From contig CP136067.1 in assembly GCA_032622095.1 (NCBI GenBank), positions 53,049,899-53,113,898 of the forward strand: a DNA stretch of 64,000 bases, in the 5' to 3' direction. The translations under genes were made by a program, and so were the position numbers. Below are positions 41,460 through 53,856 of the stretch, in pieces. Position 1 is the first letter of the stretch. Every line of letters begins with the position of its first letter. The stretch is from Siphonodentalium dalli (Eukaryota; Mollusca; Scaphopoda; Gadilida; Siphonodentaliidae). A model generated the notes under the pieces. It had not been told where the DNA came from, searched no databases, and saw only the letters and a list, made by a program, of their open reading frames with translations.

Positions 41460-43050
41460 AATCAGGTAATTTTACTCTGGTAAAACCCAGATCTAGATAC
41501 GCACACATGTAGACCCGTGCACCAGCGTGCATCCATGTATTTTTACTCAGTCTAGTAAATGTTCCCACCCATGTAATTCAAGGAATTTTACCCGGATGCA
41601 AGTATGCATGTATAATTCTACTAGAGTAATTCTAACAGAGTAACTCTACCAGGGTAATTTAAAGGTATTGAATCTGATTAGATGCATGGTCCTCAAATAT
41701 CATCAGATTCCCCAACAACAACAATATTTTTTGAAATGCCGCTTCAGTTATCAGAATCGATTAATTGCCCAAAAATAATGCTAACCACAGTCAACTGTAG
41801 TATAAATTTGCCCAAAACCTGTTATTTATCAATATTTCGTTCAACGAAATATTGCCGGTTTGTCAAATATCTGACACAAAAAAACCCCACTTGATTTTAG
41901 AGTTATCCATCTTCATCCGCAATTTGGTCCGAGACTGCCTTCTCGTCGACTTTTACTGGGCCACTAAATATTCCAGGTGGTGAAAAATAATATATTTCAA
42001 AAATCGATATCTGATCACTCTGAGCTTTGATGGGTGGGTTCTTCGACTGGAATCAAATATTTTTCACCCCGAAGCTAAATAAATAGCAATTGAGGGGCGC
42101 TTAATCGGATTGAGTACAGGTAGGCCTACCTTTAACTCGATGTTAGGGTAAAGTTACCACAGTATTACCGAATTGCGCTTTCAGAAGCTTTAACATTTGA
42201 TATAACAGATTGGAGGTTATATGAATCACGCATGTGATAACATAAGGTGTTAAACCTTTCTGGATTTATCCTACTAATTTATAAGAATATTCTTGTCCCA
42301 TTCTGTTAACTTTTGAGTATGACACCGGGTAAATTTGTTTCCACTGATAAATTACTCTGGTAAAGGCCATGCACAGTCCATGGATGTAAAAAGAACACAC
42401 CCTTGTAAATTAAAGTAAAGACACGATGTACCCCACAGCTACAAGGACAGCATACCATACTACTTTAATCCAGAAATATGACTAAGATTCATCATAGCAT
42501 TCCCCATGTAGTATGTTGTATTATTGTATATTAGTGATATATGGCATTACCTCACGCACCGCATTCGAAATCAAAGGATATGTGTTATTAGTTACCACAT
42601 AACATTAATACTAGAAAATGTAGAACTCAAATATTCACAAAATCCATCTCTGACTGGAACCAACCCATATAAAAAGATCCATTGTTGCATTGCGCCACGT
42701 TTTGAAGTAAATCATTTGTAAAGAGCGTTATTTTTCTTCTAAGAAATCTTTTTTAACCAAATAACGGATGCATTCAGAAAAGAACAAATAATACAAACAC
42801 TTAAAGAATGGCTTTTACCAGAGTATATCGCTAAACCTGACTTTACCCGAGTATAGAGCCTGGTAAACTACGCTTTGCGTATACGAACATATAATAGAGG
42901 GCAGCCTAATTTCCCAAACATGCATGTTATATATCAAACATACGTACACCAGAGGTCCGTTGAATGTCAAAGCAACGAGATTTATAAGTAAACAAAGCCA
43001 TGATTTTCAGAGAATTTCGATTTGCCGCGATATCAGAAACATGTACGTAA
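41460..43050 (+). repeat. 1.6-kb direct repeat, copy 2
   Basis: This is the partner of 37166-38780, starting at the same AATCAGGTAATTTTACTCTG and ending at the same ATGTACGTAA. The two differ at scattered positions, for example an extra TACCTCACGCACCG-type segment near 42549. Confidence 0.92.
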
Positions 43051-43249
43051 CCATTGTACATAGATTGAAAACATATTGGTATACCACGGTACCGCGAATA
43101 CAACTTATAGAACTGTAAATTGGATGATTGGATCGATCGAATGTTCAATGAACCTTGTTATTTTACACAATTGGTCTGGATGGGTATATTTGTGAACTGA
43201 TGTGTAGCTACAATAATAAACTATGGTATTGATGCGCGAATTGACCTTG

Positions 43250-44035
43250 AATTGTTCATTTTGAAGGTCAAGGTCAGGTGGGGTCACGATTTGACCCGTC
43301 CAAAACACTGCCAGGACAAAAGTACCCGACAAAAGTACCCGTCGAAATCCATCCGGCTTTACCCGATTTGACCTCGACTTGATCATTTTGAAGGTCATGG
43401 TCAGGTTGGGGTCACGATTTTACCCGTCCAAAACACTCAGTGGACAAAAGTAACCGCACGTATCAAATTTCGTCGAAACCCCATCAAAATTCGCGATTTG
43501 ACCTTGAATTGACCCGATTTCAAGGTCAATGTCACATCGCACGGGCAAACGAATAGGCTTACGACACTCCCCATACGAAAGTGTCCCAGACACTAATTTT
43601 CATCGAAATCCCGTGATACTCGGGCGTTTGACCTTGAAATGACCCGATTTCAAAGTCAAGGTCGCGTCGCACGGGTAAATTAATAGGCCTATGCCACTCC
43701 CCGGCCGAAAGTACCCCCACATACCAAATTTCATCGAAATCCCGTGATATTTGGGCGTTTGACCTTGAAATGGCCCGATTTCAAGGTCAAGGTCGCATCG
43801 CACGGGCAAATTAATAGGCCTATGCCACTCCCGGACCGAAAGTACCCCCACATACCAAGTTTCATCAAAATCCCGTGATACTCGGGCGTTGGACCTTGAA
43901 ATGACCCGATTTCAAGGTCAAGGTCACGTCGCACGGGCAAATTAATAGGCCGATGCCACTTCCCGGCCGAAAGTACCCCCACATACCAAGTTTCGTCGAA
44001 ATCCCGTGATACTCGGGCGTTTGACATTGAAATGA
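43250..44035. repeat. Tandem array of about 131-bp units
   Basis: GCACGGG recurs near 43537, 43669, 43800 and 43931. Units also share GACCTTGAAATGACCCGATT, GGCCTATGCCACTCC and ACCCCCACATACCAA. The minus-strand ORFs across the array are the repeat read in frame, since 131 bp is close to a multiple of three, and are not called as genes. Confidence 0.9.
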
Positions 44036-44069
44036 CCCGTGCGGACTTCCTGTTTAAAATAATAACAAA

Positions 44070-44354
44070 ATGGCGACTTTGATGAGCATTTATATCGTGC
44101 AGAATGCATCGGAAGGCAAATGGACAATTATATCAGTCAACAGATCAAAAAATGTTCGTCAAATGGCTGGTGATTTCATGTCCACGAAAGACATTGACGA
44201 TGATTTTGACCTGGTTGTTTCAAAAACGAAAACAGGGGACTTTGACACAGTTGCAGGAGACATCATGATCATCATGTTTTCTGAAGTCACGCAATTTTTC
44301 GGACGATATTTTCAAGTTCGAGTGACCAAAGAAGAAATAGGAAGAACTAGTTGA
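44070..44354 (+). CDS. Hypothetical 94-residue protein, single exon
   Basis: The ATG has a favourable context (AACAAAATGGCG). The ORF has unbiased, protein-like composition: hydrophobic N-terminus (MATLMSIYIVQ), an acidic middle (STKDIDDDFDLVV), then IMIIMFSEVTQFFGRYFQV and a charged end. It has no signal peptide or transmembrane helix that I can defend. An ETS-like ACTTCCTG lies 25 nt upstream, and a polyadenylation hexamer (AATAAA at 44620) lies 266 nt after the stop, which fits a short intronless transcript. I do not recognise the family; a retrocopy or the last exon of a longer gene is possible. The left flank is the 131-bp array, so any 5' exon would lie beyond it. Confidence 0.4.
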   Translation: MATLMSIYIVQNASEGKWTIISVNRSKNVRQMAGDFMSTKDIDDDFDLVVSKTKTGDFDTVAGDIMIIMFSEVTQFFGRYFQVRVTKEEIGRTS

Positions 44355-44619
44355 TGTATTCTCAGTGCTGATGACATGTTGCAAGGAGGTGGTGTTGCCC
44401 AGTAAGACAAATGTGAAAAACAAACGTGACGAATTGTGCAGTTAATTCATTCAATCATTGACTGGTTAGGTGAAAACAAAGTGAAAGTGGTCTTCCAAAC
44501 GGATAGCGTTGACAGTGTGGGTCGGCAGTGTGTGGCTATTGTATGTAATGCACTCTGGTTTGTGGATCAGCACTATTTCAAACTTCAAGATTTTTATGAA
44601 AGTCTGTGATTAATTAGAA

Positions 44620-44625
44620 AATAAA
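44620..44625 (+). terminator. Polyadenylation signal AATAAA
   Basis: A canonical hexamer lies 266 nt after the stop of the 94-codon ORF and is followed by T/GT-rich sequence (TTATTGTTGTGATTTT). Confidence 0.4.
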
Positions 44626-46570
44626 CCTTTTATTTCATAAATTATTGTTGTGATTTTATATTATCAATTCATGTGTAGTCCAGTGGAACTCCTTTCAATA
44701 AAGCTTGATCTGGTTGGTGGTCACCCTGAGTTACATCAAATTTCACCGATGTAGTTTCCACATCATCATGAGTGATTAACTCAAACTGTTTCCTCTATGC
44801 AACTTTATTACAATTCTAGATTATTAAGGGGATATATGATGGTCAGCTTCCCTGCTTCGGTATATTGCCCATATTCAGTATTACTGTTTAATATGGGATT
44901 CCAGTAAATACTTTATAAATAAATACCTGCCTCACCACAAAATTAATTTGAAAAAAATAATAAATATAAATAACTGCCTCCCTCATCACTTTGAAAAAAA
45001 AAAATCCCTGAGAAACAAACTATTAAGTTTATATGGCCTAATAGATAGATATATATATAACGATTTAAAAAAAAGTACATTTACAATGGTTTACCACGGG
45101 GTATACAATGACCGAGGTTTACCACAGTACATTTACATTGGTTTAAAGTGTAACTGACACGAATTTAAATAAACGTATTTTCTGTCAGTTTTGAGATACT
45201 TTCTGATCTCTGACGGCTCCACTTTAACACATAAGATACAGTTCTCTATTATAATCTTGCGACTTGTTTAGTCGCATGAATTTATTAATTGAAAGAAAGT
45301 CACGTATTTATGGGTTTTATTGTTTTACCTACATAATACAAGAGCTACATGTACTTGAATAGACTGGAATGAAAAAGCAACTATCTCGCGATGATGTCTC
45401 AACAAACTAGTTGCTGATATACTTGGTGATCACATAATATTATGCTATCATTCGTGGTTCCAATCCCACGCGATAACTTTATTTCGAATTTTATGATATT
45501 GGACGGAGTGATAAATTTTTGCCTATTAATTTACCAATTGATAAGAGGTATATACTAACGGTGAAACTAATGTTTGATATGAAATGTCATTCTATATAAT
45601 AATTACAATTATATACATTTTGCCACTGGGAACGTTCCATTTCTGAATTTTTTGTATGTCCCTTCAATAAGTCTTAAAATTAATACTAACCGCCATATTG
45701 GACGCCATCTTGGATTTCGATACTATTATAATAGTGAATGTGGATGGAAATTCACGATAACTGCATTTCGAATTTTATGACATTGGGGAGGGGTAACTTT
45801 TTTCCTATTATTTCAATATTTGTAGGGACAGGATAATAATATCAGAACCTCCCGATATCACTCTTTCCAAACATATATGATAAGATGGGCTGGGTCGGTC
45901 CACCGTGCTAGTTTTGTACAGAGTTGACGCGCGACAGTCATACTTTCCTTTCTTACCGAGTCATCAAGGGAGGTAAACCCTGCATGCCATGGTGTTAGGC
46001 AGAATGTTACGCTCGCTACCAAGACGTCGCGAAATCTCACAAAAACCCCAGAAAAGATCAGAACGTTCGGATCTAGTATCACCATGTGCCCCATAATAAC
46101 AAATACATATTTATGTTTATTGTGATTTGGTTATCTTTTAACCAAATTGTGTACTGTTTGTCAGCCGCTGAAAATAGGCTAAATTTTCAGTATATAGGGT
46201 ACATTCACAAATAGTCTTACCAAACATAGCTGCCACAAGTTCCAACAAGGCCAAGACTCATTTTCATAAATGATATAGATTTACCTTCCAGAACAAGTTG
46301 GTTTCAACTTGTTCTACCCAGGGTAGGAGTATCCGACCCCTTTTGGTATTTGGCCGCTCCACTAATAGTGTAGGGGGACCTCAATACAACGCGCTTGCCA
46401 CCTTGGTCAGAATAGTTTCTGAGATATAAAATACATTTTCCATTTTTTTTATTTTGGTCGATTTAGAGGGAGTGAACAATCACTATATGGCAGCAACAAT
46501 GATTTTGTTCTCTATATATATGTTAGTATACATTATGTGTCGTATATAACAAATACTTCAGTTCTACAAA
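44626..46570. other. AT-rich stretch, no gene
   Basis: A B-box-like GGTTCCAATCC occurs near 45457, but no tRNA fold surrounds it. The minus ORF 45858-46094 has no recognised domain. Confidence 0.45.
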
Positions 46571-46579
46571 GTCGCTATA

Positions 46580-47300
46580 TATTAATAAAAAATTACATGT
46601 TATAAATAAAATGTGTTTTGTTGTTGTTGTTGTTGTTGTAACTGGGTTATTTAAAAAGCCTGATGTATCTTTAACCACGCTCGTGGTGTCTGTGATCTGG
46701 TTTTCATCACATGAATCATTATTTGGTCCCATTAGAATCAATCAAAAAGTGTGTTTTGTCATTATCATAAATATGTATTTTTCGATGACGTGTTCCGGGG
46801 AGCATTAGCTAAAATCCAATATCTCGCAAACCGTCAAACCGTCAAATTCTTTCTACATGTGATGTCCATATAACGACTGAGCCATATGAATTATATAGTT
46901 TGGCATGTGATGTCCATATAACGACTGAGCCTTATGAATTATATAGTTTGGCATGTGTTATTTATTTATAACAAATAGTTTAGTAATACAACATCGATGT
47001 TAATGCATGCATAAGCACATGTACCTCTTATTAATAAAATATGTTGTTGTTGTAATTGGGGGTCTGGAAGCCTGAACATACCTGTAATAAATTACATGGT
47101 ATCTCTGGACCAACCTTTCAGTTGACAATGCATAATGGGTCCTATTAAGATCAATTAGAAAAAGAAAATGTTGTAATGTCTTTATTATAAATATGTAATT
47201 TTTCGACCAAAACGTATTTGGGGGGGGGGGGGGGGGGTAGCTAAAATCCATTGTCTCGCAAACGTTTAAAATTTCTGTTAACTTCTTTCTACACATGATT
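46580..47300. repeat. Diverged tandem duplication of about 440 bp
   Basis: The blocks TGTTGTTGTTGTAA, GGTCC-ATTA-ATCAAT, TTATAAATATGTA-TTTTTCGA and TAGCTAAAATCCA-T-TCTCGCAAAC occur in the same order at 46580-46830 and 47020-47270. Between them a 51-bp unit (ACTGAGCC-TATGAATTATAT) is tandemly doubled at 46856-46956. A G run of about 18 lies at 47220-47237. Confidence 0.75.
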
Positions 47301-48205
47301 GTCAGATATTAATACTACGCCATATGGATTAAATATTTCGGTATTATTGCAATATCCGTTTGAATGAAAATGTTTGAAAAAAACATATTTCTGTGAAAAA
47401 GAGCGATTTTTCAGCAAAAAATAAATGTTTCGGTTCCAAATGGCAGGAAATCAAAATTAACAACACTTTTTTTTAATTCTCAAGTAGATCTATGGTATGA
47501 TGTAGTAATTTTAACACCAAAAATGTTGGAAAATAAGTTAGGAATTTGCCACAGGGCTCGCCTTACCAAAATCGTTAATTTGTGGGTCAGGGTTCGATTG
47601 CTGTGGGACGTCAGTGTTCAAACGGTTAAGCACAAAAACAGTTCGGTAACGCAACAAAAACATGTTCACAGTTTATTACACCGGATAAGTTGATAAATCA
47701 CTGTTTTGGAGCTTTCTCTTTCAAATGGTAAATAATATGGCATATATTTTATATATGTGTTCTGGGGGTTCGAAAATTAAGTGGGCCTTTACATTTTTAC
47801 CTGTTGTTAATTTGTCCAGTCGATAATGTTGACATTCTAGTAGTGGCTGAGGCAGGAGTTATGACATCAGGAAAATTGAATTCGATAAGTAAATTCCAGC
47901 TGGAATCCGGAACCATATATGTACAATGTACGCGCAAATGAAACAATGAACACACCGTATACGTATACAATTTAGCAAATAATGGACTTTTCCACAGTAA
48001 TCTTGGTATATTATTAAACATTATAATTTGAGAATGGAATGAAATTTCAGTACAAAACTTGAATGTTCCAACTGATGGCAATTTCAGATCAAAATTTGTA
48101 ACAACACATTTCACACTAAATACTAGCTCCATGCATGAATTCCGTTACTAGCTCCCAGTTCCTAGTTCCCAGTTATCAAAATATAATTATAATCGTTACT
48201 AAATC
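47301..48205. other. No gene supported
   Basis: A 111-codon minus ORF (47797-48132) has no recognisable domain and no supporting signals. Confidence 0.4.
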
Positions 48206-48696
48206 GCCTATGTGTGCATAACCACAGCAGCTACGGGGCCATCCCTTTGGATTCTTCTTGTGCCACCACTAGTCCATCTAAAAATCACAAACCAGGTCAC
48301 ATACGCCCGTCCAGCTGTTCAAAACTTTCGCGTAAGTCGTGCGTGGGGTCCAAATAGGACATTTTTCGTTCCTAAAGTACTTATGGATTCGTAACCACAC
48401 CAGCCAAGGGGCTATCCTTGTGGATTCTTCTTGTGCCACCACTAGTCCATCTAGAAATCACAAACCAAGTCACATACGCCCGTCCAGCTGTTCAAAAATT
48501 GGGCGTAAGTCGTGCGTGGGTTAAAAATAGGACATTTTTGGTTGCTAAATTACTTATGGATTCGTAACAATACCAGCCAAAGGGGCTATCCTTGTGGATT
48601 CTTCTTGTGCCACCATTAGTCCATCTAGAAATCACAAATCAAGTAACATGCGCCCTTCCAGCTGTCCAAAAATTGGGCGTAAGTCGTGCGTGGGGT

Positions 48697-49734
48697 CAGG
48701 GGCGGCGGAGCCGTGGGGGGGGGGGGGGCACAAGGGGCACGTGCCCCCCCCCCCCACTTTTTCCCCAATTATGGGTACATAATCTTCCAATACTAAATAC
48801 AATGGAGAAAATAATTTTTGGTTCCCAAGAAAACATTCCATTGGTAACACATGTGTTTAATCTTATCAGTGATGCCACTATGGCTATGGCTAGCAAGATA
48901 GCAAGTTAATCCCTTGGTCAATATTAACACTCTGTCTGAGTAATTGCCCTCTGGGAATTAGACTACAGACTCTGAGTTCTTTGTAGATCCCAGGTCTTCT
49001 GAGGATACCATCAGAGCCATGTCTTGGACACAACAACTTGTCTAATTAAAAGCACATTCATCATACCAATGAAGGGTTTAAATTTTAGTGTCTGCAATAA
49101 AACTGCAAACCTGGGACTTGGCAGGTATACAATTTCATGCCAAGGTGGTCAAACCCCTGATATGGGATCACATGCTATAGCCAATAGCAGTTGATGCTGA
49201 GTATTCATTGGAATAGCTTGACTAGGATTGTTATCAATTCAGCTAATTCGTAATTACCGACAAATAAGAAAAGTTACAATAATTTTGTTCTAAAAAAAGT
49301 TTACTGTGTACAGGCAAGATTAGTGCCTGTGTACATATATTATTATAGTGTTATTTAATATTCAAAGTTACTTGTGATTATTGTTTCTTCGATATCAACG
49401 TGTGTCATATGTGGAGTTAATTGAATTATACAGTATATTGTATAATAATTTCATCATAACACTTGTGACAAAGGATGCAGGTTGTAGAAGTTATATCAAC
49501 GTTATATCATGCAGTCATATTTCACACTTTGGCACCAAAGATAAGTGAGTAGCGGAGTAGCATCATTTAAACTCTTTCTTGTTTCTACATTCATAACGGT
49601 AACCACGAATAACATATCATACTAAACAATCTTTGCGCTGGCGCACATTTGAAAACAGTTTCTAATTCATATATGTAGTATATATTTTTTTAAATGGTGC
49701 CCCCCCACTTTTTTTGTAGCTTCCGCCACCCCTG
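48697..49734. mobile_element. hAT non-autonomous element (1038 bp) in the satellite, 8-bp TSD
   Basis: The ends are CAGGGGCGGCGGAGC and, on the complement, CAGGGGTGGCGGAAGC. The TSD CGTGGGGT lies at 48689-48696 and 49735-49742. Removing it restores the satellite phrase GTGCGTGGGGTCAAAAT. G and C runs follow the left end. No transposase ORF. Confidence 0.92.
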
Positions 49735-51116
49735 CGTGGGGTCAAAATAATGAAAAAAAGGTAATTTTTCGTTGCTAAATCGCCCGCGTAGGCATAACCA
49801 TAGCAGCCACGGGGCTATCCTTGTGGATTCTTCTTGTCCCACTACCAGTCCATCCAGGTCACATAAACTTGTCAAACTGTTAAAAAAATTGGCGTAAGTC
49901 GTGCGTGGGGTAAAATATGACATTTTTCGTTGCTAAATTCCCTATGCAAACTAGCTAGTCACATAAACTTGTCCACCTGTTCAAAAATTGGGCGTAAATC
50001 GTGCATGGGGTAATAATAGGACATTTTTCGTTGCTTATTCCAGCCTGTTCTCCTGAAAACTAGCACATTATTTGATGATAAGGAAAGTATTTTAGGTATA
50101 TAATCTGCTTAAAAGCGGGCCCATTTTGAGTCGATAATGTGCTGAAAATTAGACGTTTAGTCACATATAGAGGCGTTTCTAAGCAGATTATATGAGGACA
50201 ATTACAAAAATAAGCCAACGCACGACTTTTCAGGGCCACCCTCAACATGTGTTTTAACTGTGGCTCGCAACATAACACGAAATGACGACTATGACTCAAT
50301 TATCTGCTTATTTCAGAAGCAAATAATCACTTTATGTACCTAATTAATATCATAGGTCGATTATGTGAGTATTTTCGCGAGCATATGTTGCTAAATCGCC
50401 TGCGTTGGCATAAACATAACAGCCACGGGGCTATCCTTGTCGATCTTTCTGGTACAACCACTAGTCCATCTAGAAATCACAAATCAAGTAACATGCGCCC
50501 GTCCAGCTGTTCACAAATTGGGCGTAAGTCTTGCGTGGGGACAAAATATTGAAAAAAAGACATTTTTCGTTGCTAAATCGCCTGCGTAGGCATAACCATA
50601 CCAGCCACGGGGCTATACGTGTGGATTCTTCTTGTGCCACCACTATTCCATCTAGAAATCACAAACTGGTTGACATACGCCTTTCCAGCTGTTCAAAAAT
50701 TGGTCGTAAGTCGTGCGTGGGGTGAAAATATTGAAAAAAATGTAATTTTTCGTTGCTAAATCGCCTCCGTAGGCATAACCGTAGCAGCCACGGGGATATC
50801 CTTGTTGATACTTCTTGTGCCACCACTAGTCCATCTAGAAATCTCAAACTGGTCAACATATGCCTTCCAGCTGTTCACAAATTGGGTGTAAGTGTTGCGT
50901 GGGGTAAAAATAATGAAAAACAGGTAATTATTCGCAGCTAAATCGCTGCGTAGGCATAACCATAGCAGCCACGGGGTCATCCTTGTGGATTCTTCTTGTG
51001 CCACCAATATTCCATCTAGAAATCACAAATCAAGTAACATGCGCCCGTCCAGCTGTTCAAAAATTGGACGTACGTCGTGCGTGGGGTCAAAATATTGAAA
51101 AAAATGTCATTTTTCG

Positions 51117-52208
51117 TTGCTAAATCGCCTCCGTAGGCATAACCATAGCAGCCACGGGGCTATCCTTGTTGATACTTCTTGTGCCACCACTAGTCCATCT
51201 AGAAATCTCAAACTGGTCAACATATGCCTTACAGCTGTTCACAAATTGGGTGTAAGTGTTGCGTGGGGTAAAAATAATGAAAAACAGGTAATTATTCGCA
51301 GCTAAATCGCTGCGTAGGCATAACCATAGCAGCCACGGGGTCATCCTTGTGGATTCTTCTTGTGCCACCACTATTCCATCTAGAAATCACAAATCAAGTA
51401 ACATGCGCCCGTCCAGCTGTTCAAAAATTGGACGTACGTCGTGCGTGGGGTCAAAATATTGAAAAAAATGTAATTTTTCGTTGCTAAATCGCCTCCGTAG
51501 GCATAACCATAGCAGCCACGGGGCTATCCTTGTTGATACTTCTTGTGCCACCACTAGTCCATCTAGAAATCTCAAACTGGTCAACATATGCCTTCCAGCT
51601 GTTCACAAATTGGGTGTAAGTGTTGCGTGGGGTAAAAATAATGAAAAACAGGTAATTATTCGCAGCTAAATCGCTGCGTAGGCATAACCATAGCAGCCAC
51701 GGGGTCATCCTTGTGGATTCTTCTTGTGCCACCACTATTCCATCTAGAAATCACAAATCAAGTAACATGCGCCCGTCCAGCTGTTCAAAAATTGGACGTA
51801 CGTCGTGCGTGGGGTCAAAATATTGAAAAAAATGTCATTTTTCGTTGCTAAATCGCCTCCGTAGGCATAACCATAGCAGCCACGGGGCTATCCTTGTTGA
51901 TACTTCTTGTGCCACCACTAGTCCATCTAGAAATCTCAAACTGGTCAACATATGCCTTACAGCTGTTCACAAATTGGGTGTAAGTGTTGCGTGGGGTAAA
52001 AATAATGAAAAACAGGTAATTATTCGCAGCTAAATCGCTGCGTAGGCATAACCATAGCAGCCACGGGGTCATCCTTGTGGATTCTTCTTGTGCCACCACT
52101 ATTCCATCTAGAAATCACAAATCAAGTAACATGCGCCCGTCCAGCTGTTCAAAAATTGGACGTACGTCGTGCGTGGGGTCACAATAATGAAAAAAAGGTC
52201 ATGTTTCG
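51117..52208. repeat. Recent higher-order repeats, 364 and 728 bp
   Basis: Dimers of 364 bp begin at 50753, 51117, 51481 and 51845. The dimers at 51117 and 51845 share variants (GCCTTACAGCTG; ATGTCATTTTT) that the 51481 dimer lacks (GCCTTCCAGCTG; ATGTAATTTTT). The true recent period is therefore 728 bp. Confidence 0.88.
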
Positions 52209-53476
52209 TTGCTAAATCGCCTGCGTAGGCATAACCATAGCAGCAACGGGGCTATCCTTGTGGAATATTCTTGTGCCACTACCATTCCATCTAAAAATCA
52301 CAAACTAGGTCACATAAACTTGTCGAGCTGTTCAAAAATTGGGCGTAAGTCGTGCGTGGGATAAAATATGACATTTTTCGTTGCTAAATTCTCTATGCAA
52401 ACTAGGTCACAGAAACTTGTTCACCTGTTCAAAAATTGGGCGTAAATCGTGCATGGGGTAATAATAGGACATTTTTCGTTGCTTATTCCAGGCTGTTCTC
52501 CTGAAAACCAGCACATTATTTGCTTATAAGGAAAGTATTTTATGTATATAATCCGGTTAAAAGCGGCCCATTTTGAGTCGATAATGTGCTGAAAATTAGA
52601 CGTTTAATCACATTATCGACTCATATTGAGGCGATTCTAAGCAGATTATATGCGGACAATGACAAAAAATAAGCCAACCCACGACTTTTCGGGTGCACCC
52701 TCATTAATATGTGTTTTAACTGTGGCTCGCACCATAACACGAAATGACGACTATGACTCAATTATCTGCTTATTTCAGAAGCAAATAATCACTTTATGTA
52801 CCTAATTAAAATTATAGGTCGATTATGTGAGTATTTGCGCGAGGATATGTTGCTAAATCGCCTGCGTTGGCATAAACATAACAGCCACGGGGCTATCCTT
52901 GTGGATCCTTCTTATACCCATCTAGAAATCACAAATCAAGTAACATGCGCCCGTCCAGCTGTTCACAAATTGGACGTAAGTCGTGCGTGTGGACAAAATA
53001 TTGAAAAAAAGTCATTTTTCGTAGCAAAATCGCCTGCGTAGGCATACTCATAGCAGCCACGGGGCTATCATTCTGGATTCTTCTTGTGCCACCACTAGTC
53101 CATATAGAAATCACAACCTAAGTAACATGCGTCCTTCCGGCTGTTCAAAAATTGGGCGTAAGTCGTGCGTGGGGTCAAAATAATGAATAAAAGGTCATTT
53201 TTCGTTCTTCAATCGCCTGCGTACATGCATAACCATAGCAGCCACGAGGCTATCTTTGTGGATTCTTCTTGTGCCACCACTAGTCCATCTATAAATCACA
53301 AACCAAGTCACATACGCCCATTCAGCTGTTCAAAAATTGGACGAAAGTCGTGCGTTTGGTAAAAATAAGACATTTTTCGTTGCTAAATTCCTTATGTATT
53401 CAGAACCACAACCGCTAGAGGGCTATCATTACGGATTATTCTTGTGCCACCATTAGTCCATCTAGAAATCACAAAC

Positions 53477-53844
53477 AGCCTCGAAACAACTGAGCCTATA
53501 ATTCCAGGTAGCGCAGCTGCCACCTTCCCAGCCAGCTTGGCTAGGACACGCCCGAGGGCCTGCAAGTGTTTTTTCACCCACTCTTTGAGGCCACCATTAT
53601 CTGTCGAAGGCGGGGTCGGGACGACGGCTGCACCCGCGCTCCCACCAGTCAGCGCAAGCACCAGGGTCGAGATTGCCATCCCAATCGCTGTGAGTATAAA
53701 AGCAATCGTAACCCCCTGTTCACAGAAGAGAGTGCGAATGCGATCGGCTAGTGTCGTGCCTTCGTTGAGAACCCGGTCAATCATCTCATTGATGCGGTTG
53801 ATTTGAGATCGGAGAGCATCCCTGGTCGTTGCGGTGGCCTCCAT
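53477..53844 (-). pseudogene. Viral small membrane-active structural protein, 3' truncated
   Basis: The minus-strand ORF starts at the ATG at 53844, 12 bp after the stop of the upstream gene, and runs to the junction at 53477. After that the frame enters satellite sequence. Its N-terminal third is a likely coiled coil (residues 8-35). Next comes a hydrophobic segment (about residues 47-72, rich in Ile, Leu, Ala, Gly) and a Pro/Thr-rich linker. The last part is an Ala/Leu/Gly-rich amphipathic helix (about residues 95-120). This layout suggests a minor capsid or membrane-lytic component, which is inference. About 120 residues are viral. Confidence 0.55.
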
Positions 53845-53856
53845 GCGGGAGGCACG

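Larger units (their letters stand above)
48210..53476. repeat. Satellite array, 174-182-bp units with higher-order structure
   Basis: Each unit carries CATAACCATAGCAGCCACGG, TGTGCCACCACTAGTCCATC, CCAGCTGTTCA-AAATTGG and GTAAGTCGTGCGTGGGGT. Units are about 174 bp at 48.2-48.7 kb and about 182 bp later. A larger block with AAAGTATTTTA-GTATATAAT and GCTGAAAATTAGACGTTTA occurs at about 50050-50400 and again at 52500-52850. The many overlapping ORFs are the repeat read in frame. The array ends abruptly at the viral fragment. Confidence 0.95.

Noticed and set aside
37166-43050. LTR retrotransposon with 1.6-kb LTRs
   Set aside because: The repeats lack TG...CA ends, there is no primer-binding site or polypurine tract, and the 2.7-kb interior has no gag or pol but contains an unrelated hAT copy.
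43600-44027. Repetitive minus-strand ORFs across the 131-bp array
   Set aside because: The repeat lacks stops in this frame by chance; there is no domain and the translation is just the tandem unit.
45440-45480. tRNA-like B box (GGTTCCAATCC)
   Set aside because: No A box at the right distance and no cloverleaf could be folded.
47797-48132. 111-codon minus-strand ORF
   Set aside because: No recognised domain, no splice or promoter support; length is within what chance allows here.
50753-52099. Series of identical 62- and 83-codon ORFs
   Set aside because: They are the satellite monomer read in frame, since 364 bp keeps phase only within each dimer. No start context or conserved protein.
53444-53806. 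120-codon plus-strand ORF
   Set aside because: Antisense shadow of the two minus-strand viral genes; Pro/Ser/Arg-rich composition typical of shadows.
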